Made by a program: the position numbers and the translations under genes. Shown here piece by piece: positions 6,338 to 8,605 of a DNA stretch of 8,605 nucleotides; within the stretch, counting starts at the first letter, position 1, and each line of letters opens with the position of its first letter. Under the pieces are notes generated by a model, which had not been told where the DNA came from, did no database searches, and saw only the letters and a program-made list of their open reading frames with translations. The DNA lies in NCBI GenBank assembly GCA_031266495.1, contig JAISAX010000277.1, positions 1-8,605 of the forward strand, written 5' to 3'. This DNA comes from Opitutaceae bacterium. GTDB lineage: Bacteria > Verrucomicrobiota > Verrucomicrobiae > Opitutales > Opitutaceae.

Positions 6338-7348
6338 TTACATTCCGCCCTGCGCGAGCAGCCGCCGGAGCACCGGACGCACGAGACGGGCGAGGTGGGG
6401 GTTGGCCCAGGCGATCCACGAAACCGGTGTGGTCGTATCGAGCGGCACGCGCAGCGGTCGCCCCAGCGGGTCCTCGATCACGCCGCCGGCCTCGCGCAGG
6501 AGAAGCGCGGTGCAGATGTCGTACGGATGACAGGCGAGCGCGCCGCCCAGACCGAGCCGTTCAATGGCGAGTGGACGGATGTCGGCAACCATCCGGTCGT
6601 GGCCGACGATCAGTTCGCAGAGTTGTCCACCGGTGCTGATGTACTGGTCGTCAAAGACGAGTTGTCCGCCGTTGCGGCCAAAAACGCCGAGTTGTTTCCA
6701 GAGGTTTTCCTCAAGGGTGGAGAGCCATGCCTTGGCTTCGGGGAAAAATTTGGCGAAGGAGGCGAAACCGTGATCGAAATCGCGCGCTTGCGAGGGACGC
6801 GGTCGCCAGCGTTTGCGTTGCCCGGTGGCGAGATCGATCCGTTCGGCGAGGAGACCGCCGCCGCGCACGGCGCTGAACTGGTCGGCAACGGCGTGCTTGC
6901 CGGTGGGGAGTTCGCTCATGGCGGCGACAAAAATATCGCCCGTATGCGTGCGCGCGCCGCGTTGCGGGGCGGCGCCGGCGAGCGCCCATGCGCTGCGTTT
7001 GTCGTACATGATGCCGCGGGTGCCGTCGATCGGATCGAGGATCACTTTCAGGTGCGTGCGGTTGACGGGGGTGCCGCGCGGGAATGTCAGCGGGGCGTCG
7101 TCCTCGACGCCTTCCATGACGACTTGCACGGGCCATTCGGCGGCGGGCCAGTGACGGTCGAACCAGCCGGTGATGGCGGTTTCGGATACGCGGTCGATGG
7201 CGTAAATGGTGTCGGCCGAGGTGACGGCGGCGACTTTGGCAAAATGCCGGGCGGAGCGGCGGCGGGCGTCCGCAAGGGCATCGCGCGTGGTATCCTGGAG
7301 CGAGCAGAGCAGGCGGCGGAGGCGGTGGAGTTGTCCTGATGTCATCAT
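6338..7348 (-). CDS. Inositol monophosphatase family protein
   Basis: Metal-dependent phosphatase of the IMPase/FIG superfamily, 336 residues, cytoplasmic. Visible motifs are the acidic metal ligand E79 in VMEGVEDD, the signature DPIDGT at 105-110 (D105 and D108 bind metal), and [16 protein letters not shown] at 274-289, where D277 stands for the Asp of the usual WDxAAG motif. The protein is longer than SuhB or classical IMPase (about 265-270 residues) because of a long stretch between DPIDGTRG and the C-terminal motif ([35 protein letters not shown]). That resembles an uncharacterised IMPase subfamily, so the substrate (inositol phosphate, sugar phosphate, or 3'-phosphonucleotide) is not known. 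The start is taken at the ATGATG at 7348/7345. The frame is open upstream to 7477, but that part overlaps the glucokinase and reads as low-complexity Pro. The gene lies 49 bp downstream of the polyphosphate glucokinase, so one operon is likely. Confidence 0.85.
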   Translation of the reverse strand: MMTSGQLHRLRRLLCSLQDTTRDALADARRRSARHFAKVAAVTSADTIYAIDRVSETAITGWFDRHWPAAEWPVQVVMEGVEDDAPLTFPRGTPVNRTHLKVILDPIDGTRGIMYDKRSAWALAGAAPQRGARTHTGDIFVAAMSELPTGKHAVADQFSAVRGGGLLAERIDLATGQRKRWRPRPSQARDFDHGFASFAKFFPEAKAWLSTLEENLWKQLGVFGRNGGQLVFDDQYISTGGQLCELIVGHDRMVADIRPLAIERLGLGGALACHPYDICTALLLREAGGVIEDPLGRPLRVPLDTTTPVSWIAWANPHLARLVRPVLRRLLAQGGM

Positions 7349-7382
7349 GTGCGGGTCAACGATGCGGATTGCGGCTTCGTCA

Positions 7383-7392
7383 GGGGGGGGGG
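7383..7392 (-). repeat. C10/G10 homopolymer between the glucokinase and phosphatase genes
   Basis: Ten G bases on the plus strand, so C10 in the sense of transcription. It starts 5 bases after the glucokinase stop codon and about 35 bases before the phosphatase ATG. Length changes would alter the intercistronic distance but no protein. Confidence 0.8.
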
Positions 7393-7397
7393 AGGCG

Positions 7398-8144
7398 TCA
7401 GGCGGCGCGGACGGCACGGGCGGCGTTGAGCGCGGCTCCGACGATGCCGGCCTCGTTGAGAAAACTGGCCGGGACAACCGGGGCGCGGAGCTTCAGGTAC
7501 CTGAACCACTTTTTGTGTTCGGAACTGATGCCGCCGCCAATGATGATCAACTCCGGCCAGGTCAGCGTTTCCAGTTCGTTGATGTAGTCGCTGACGTGGT
7601 GCGCCCACTTTTTGAACGGAAGGTCCTTCTGCTCCCGCACTCCGGCGGAGACGAATTTTTCGTAGGATTTCCCTTTGTGACGGAGGTGACCGAATTCGGT
7701 GTTGGGGTAGAGCAGGCCGTCGAGGAAGAGGGCGCTGCCCACGCCGGTGCCAAAGGTGAGCATGAGGATCGTGCCGCGCTTGCCCTTGCCTGCACCGAAG
7801 GCGGCTTCGGCGAGGCCGGCGGCGTCGGCGTCGTTGACGAGCGCCACGCGCTGCTTCGTCGCTTTCGAGAAGAGCTTGCCGGCCTGGCAGTCGATGAAGT
7901 CCTTGTGGAGATTGGCGGAGGTCCGGATGATGTTGGACTGGATGACGCCAGGGAAGCCGACGCCGATGGGACCCTTCCATTTGAAATGGGCGGCGAGCTG
8001 GCAGAGCTGGCCAGCCATTTCGGCGGGCGACAGGGCTTCGGGCGTGGCGATGCGATGGCGCTCCGCGAGGAGTTTTCCGGTTTTGGTGTTCACGGGCGCG
8101 CCCTTGAGCGCGGAGCCGCCGATATCAATGCCGAGGACGTTCAT
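7398..8144 (-). CDS. ppgK: Polyphosphate glucokinase (ROK family)
   Basis: Phosphorylates glucose to glucose-6-phosphate using inorganic polyphosphate (EC 2.7.1.63), often ATP as well. It feeds glycolysis from free glucose in the cytoplasm. The 248-residue product matches actinobacterial PpgK along its length. It has the phosphate-binding loop [11 protein letters not shown] at 5-15, [13 protein letters not shown] at 56-68, [18 protein letters not shown] at 104-121 with catalytic Asp105 in [16 protein letters not shown] at 129-140, PNTEFGHL at 147-154, IIGGGIS at 201-207 and [20 protein letters not shown] at 222-241. The Cys-rich zinc motif (CxCGxxGC) of many ROK sugar kinases and regulators is absent, as in PpgK, which supports the specific call. 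The start is the ATG at 8144, immediately preceded by a 12-bp tandem repeat instead of a ribosome binding site. The IMPase-family gene follows 49 bp downstream. Confidence 0.92.
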   Translation of the reverse strand: MNVLGIDIGGSALKGAPVNTKTGKLLAERHRIATPEALSPAEMAGQLCQLAAHFKWKGPIGVGFPGVIQSNIIRTSANLHKDFIDCQAGKLFSKATKQRVALVNDADAAGLAEAAFGAGKGKRGTILMLTFGTGVGSALFLDGLLYPNTEFGHLRHKGKSYEKFVSAGVREQKDLPFKKWAHHVSDYINELETLTWPELIIIGGGISSEHKKWFRYLKLRAPVVPASFLNEAGIVGAALNAARAVRAA

Positions 8145-8198
8145 GCGGGAGGTGGTGCGGGAGGTGGTGCGAGAGGTGCGGGAGGTGGTGCGGAGAGG
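8145..8198 (-). repeat. 12-bp tandem repeat touching the ppgK start codon
   Basis: Plus-strand units GCGGGAGGTGGT at 8145-8156, 8157-8168 and 8178-8189, a 9-bp shortened unit GCGAGAGGT at 8169-8177, and a partial GCGGAGAGG at 8190-8198. In the ppgK message this reads as repeated ACCACCTCCCGC ending directly at the ATG, where a ribosome binding site would normally be. It is C-rich, so it cannot act as a Shine-Dalgarno sequence. Copy-number change could alter translation. Confidence 0.85.
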
Positions 8199-8269
8199 AA
8201 AAGCGGGTATGGAAAAACAAACCGGAGGTCGTTATCAATGACATCCGCACGAGATACGCATCCGTTGCA

Positions 8270-8298
8270 AGGTTGCAGGGCGTGGCGAGGTTGCAGGG
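8270..8298. repeat. Two direct copies of AGGTTGCAGGG, 18-bp period
   Basis: AGGTTGCAGGG at 8270-8280 recurs at 8288-8298 in the region between the divergent ppgK and tRNA-Gln genes. Two sites with a period of 18 bp could be a tandem binding site or a simple duplication. Function is unknown. Confidence 0.5.
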
Positions 8299-8378
8299 GC
8301 GGCATGTTTTTCCCTGTTGACGAGGCCCGCGAATGCCAAACACGCTCTGCGCCCTTTCCTCCGGGGAAAGACATGTTT

Positions 8379-8452
8379 TGCCCGATGGTGTAATGGCAGC
8401 ACAGGCGACTTTGACTCGCCTGGTCATGGTTCGAATCCATGTCGGGCAGCCA
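8379..8452 (+). tRNA. trnQ: tRNA-Gln (anticodon UUG)
   Basis: A complete cloverleaf. Acceptor stem TGCCCGA (8379-8385) pairs with TCGGGCA (8442-8448), followed by discriminator G and an encoded CCA (8450-8452). The D arm has stem GTG/CAC. Anticodon stem GGCGA/TCGCC encloses loop CTTTGAC, placing TTG at positions 34-36. The variable loop is TGGT. The T arm is CATGG-TTCGAAT-CCATG. It reads Gln codons CAA and CAG. A TTGACG at 8317-8322 could be part of its promoter, but no clear -10 was found at the right distance. No neighbouring tRNA is visible downstream. Confidence 0.95.
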
Positions 8453-8605
8453 CCTGGTTTATCAACGTCAACGGTTGCTGAAAATCCCGGCAAACAGATG
8501 TTGCACCAGCTTCTGCACCGGTGCCTGGCACCTGGCGCCTGGCGTTTGGCTACCGGAATATTTTACACAACCGCGTGTGCCTGGTGTGCGGCGTGTGGTG
8601 TGTGG
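8453..8605. other. Non-coding tail with small palindrome and CCTGGC repeats
   Basis: No gene is seen after the tRNA. The perfect palindrome GGTGCC-T-GGCACC lies at 8520-8532 and overlaps three CCTGGC copies spaced 7 bp apart (8524, 8531, 8538). The last 30 bases are a GTGTG-rich low-complexity run. No T-run follows the palindrome, so terminator function for the tRNA is doubtful. Confidence 0.4.

Noticed and set aside
5983..6639. Arg-Ser and Glu-Asn repeat proteins read from the hexamer array
   Set aside because: All frames of a 6-bp repeat give dipeptide repeats. No start signal or non-repetitive domain supports a protein.
5108..7339. 743-codon open frame on the plus strand
   Set aside because: It is out of frame with the clear Xer recombinase, runs through the hexamer array, and is antisense to the phosphatase. 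Its protein is Arg/Pro then Glu/Asn low complexity with no family signature. It is open only because of GC-rich codon structure and a stop-free repeat.

Overview
This window is GC-rich bacterial chromosomal DNA with seven recognisable protein genes and one tRNA gene. The combination of a PEP-CTERM exosortase substrate, a pseudopilin-like protein with the H-X9-DG C-terminal signature and a secreted beta-helix carbohydrate-active enzyme points to the Verrucomicrobia/Planctomycetes group. Opitutaceae is my best guess, by inference from protein types and composition rather than from a phylogenetic marker. None of the chosen starts has a clear AGGAGG-type ribosome binding site.

Layout. Positions 1-410 are non-coding, with a 15-bp inverted repeat and a perfect 8-bp-stem hairpin upstream of the first gene. 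Three plus-strand genes follow, close together and probably cotranscribed. They are a secreted PEP-CTERM protein (411-1235), a prepilin-type H-X9-DG protein (1320-1979) and a secreted right-handed beta-helix hydrolase resembling GH87 alpha-1,3-glucanases (2024-3831). The hydrolase is interrupted by a one-base frameshift at an A5 run near 3506-3510. A G-rich intergenic stretch leads to mazG (4270-4968, nucleotide pyrophosphohydrolase) and a XerC/D-type tyrosine recombinase (5019-6035), again on the plus strand. An inositol-monophosphatase-family protein (6338-7348) and a polyphosphate glucokinase (7398-8144) lie on the minus strand as a likely two-gene operon. A tRNA-Gln(UUG) gene sits on the plus strand at 8379-8452, divergent from the glucokinase.

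How the genes relate. The first cluster looks like extracellular polysaccharide handling plus a surface-sorted protein. mazG and xer are housekeeping functions (nucleotide pool cleaning, chromosome dimer resolution or related recombination). The minus-strand pair concerns phosphorylated sugars: one enzyme makes glucose-6-phosphate using polyphosphate, the other removes a phosphate from a sugar- or nucleotide-type substrate.

The most unusual content is in the DNA between the genes. The convergent junction of xer and the phosphatase holds about 263 bp of GTTCTC-type hexamers that switch to the complementary GAGAAC-type hexamers at the centre, forming a giant imperfect palindrome. Its two spacer motifs are arranged so that their perfect pairings exclude each other. 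Long G/C homopolymers (7 to 13 bases) lie at or near most gene boundaries, one of them inside the 5' coding part of xer. A 12-bp tandem repeat directly touches the glucokinase start codon.
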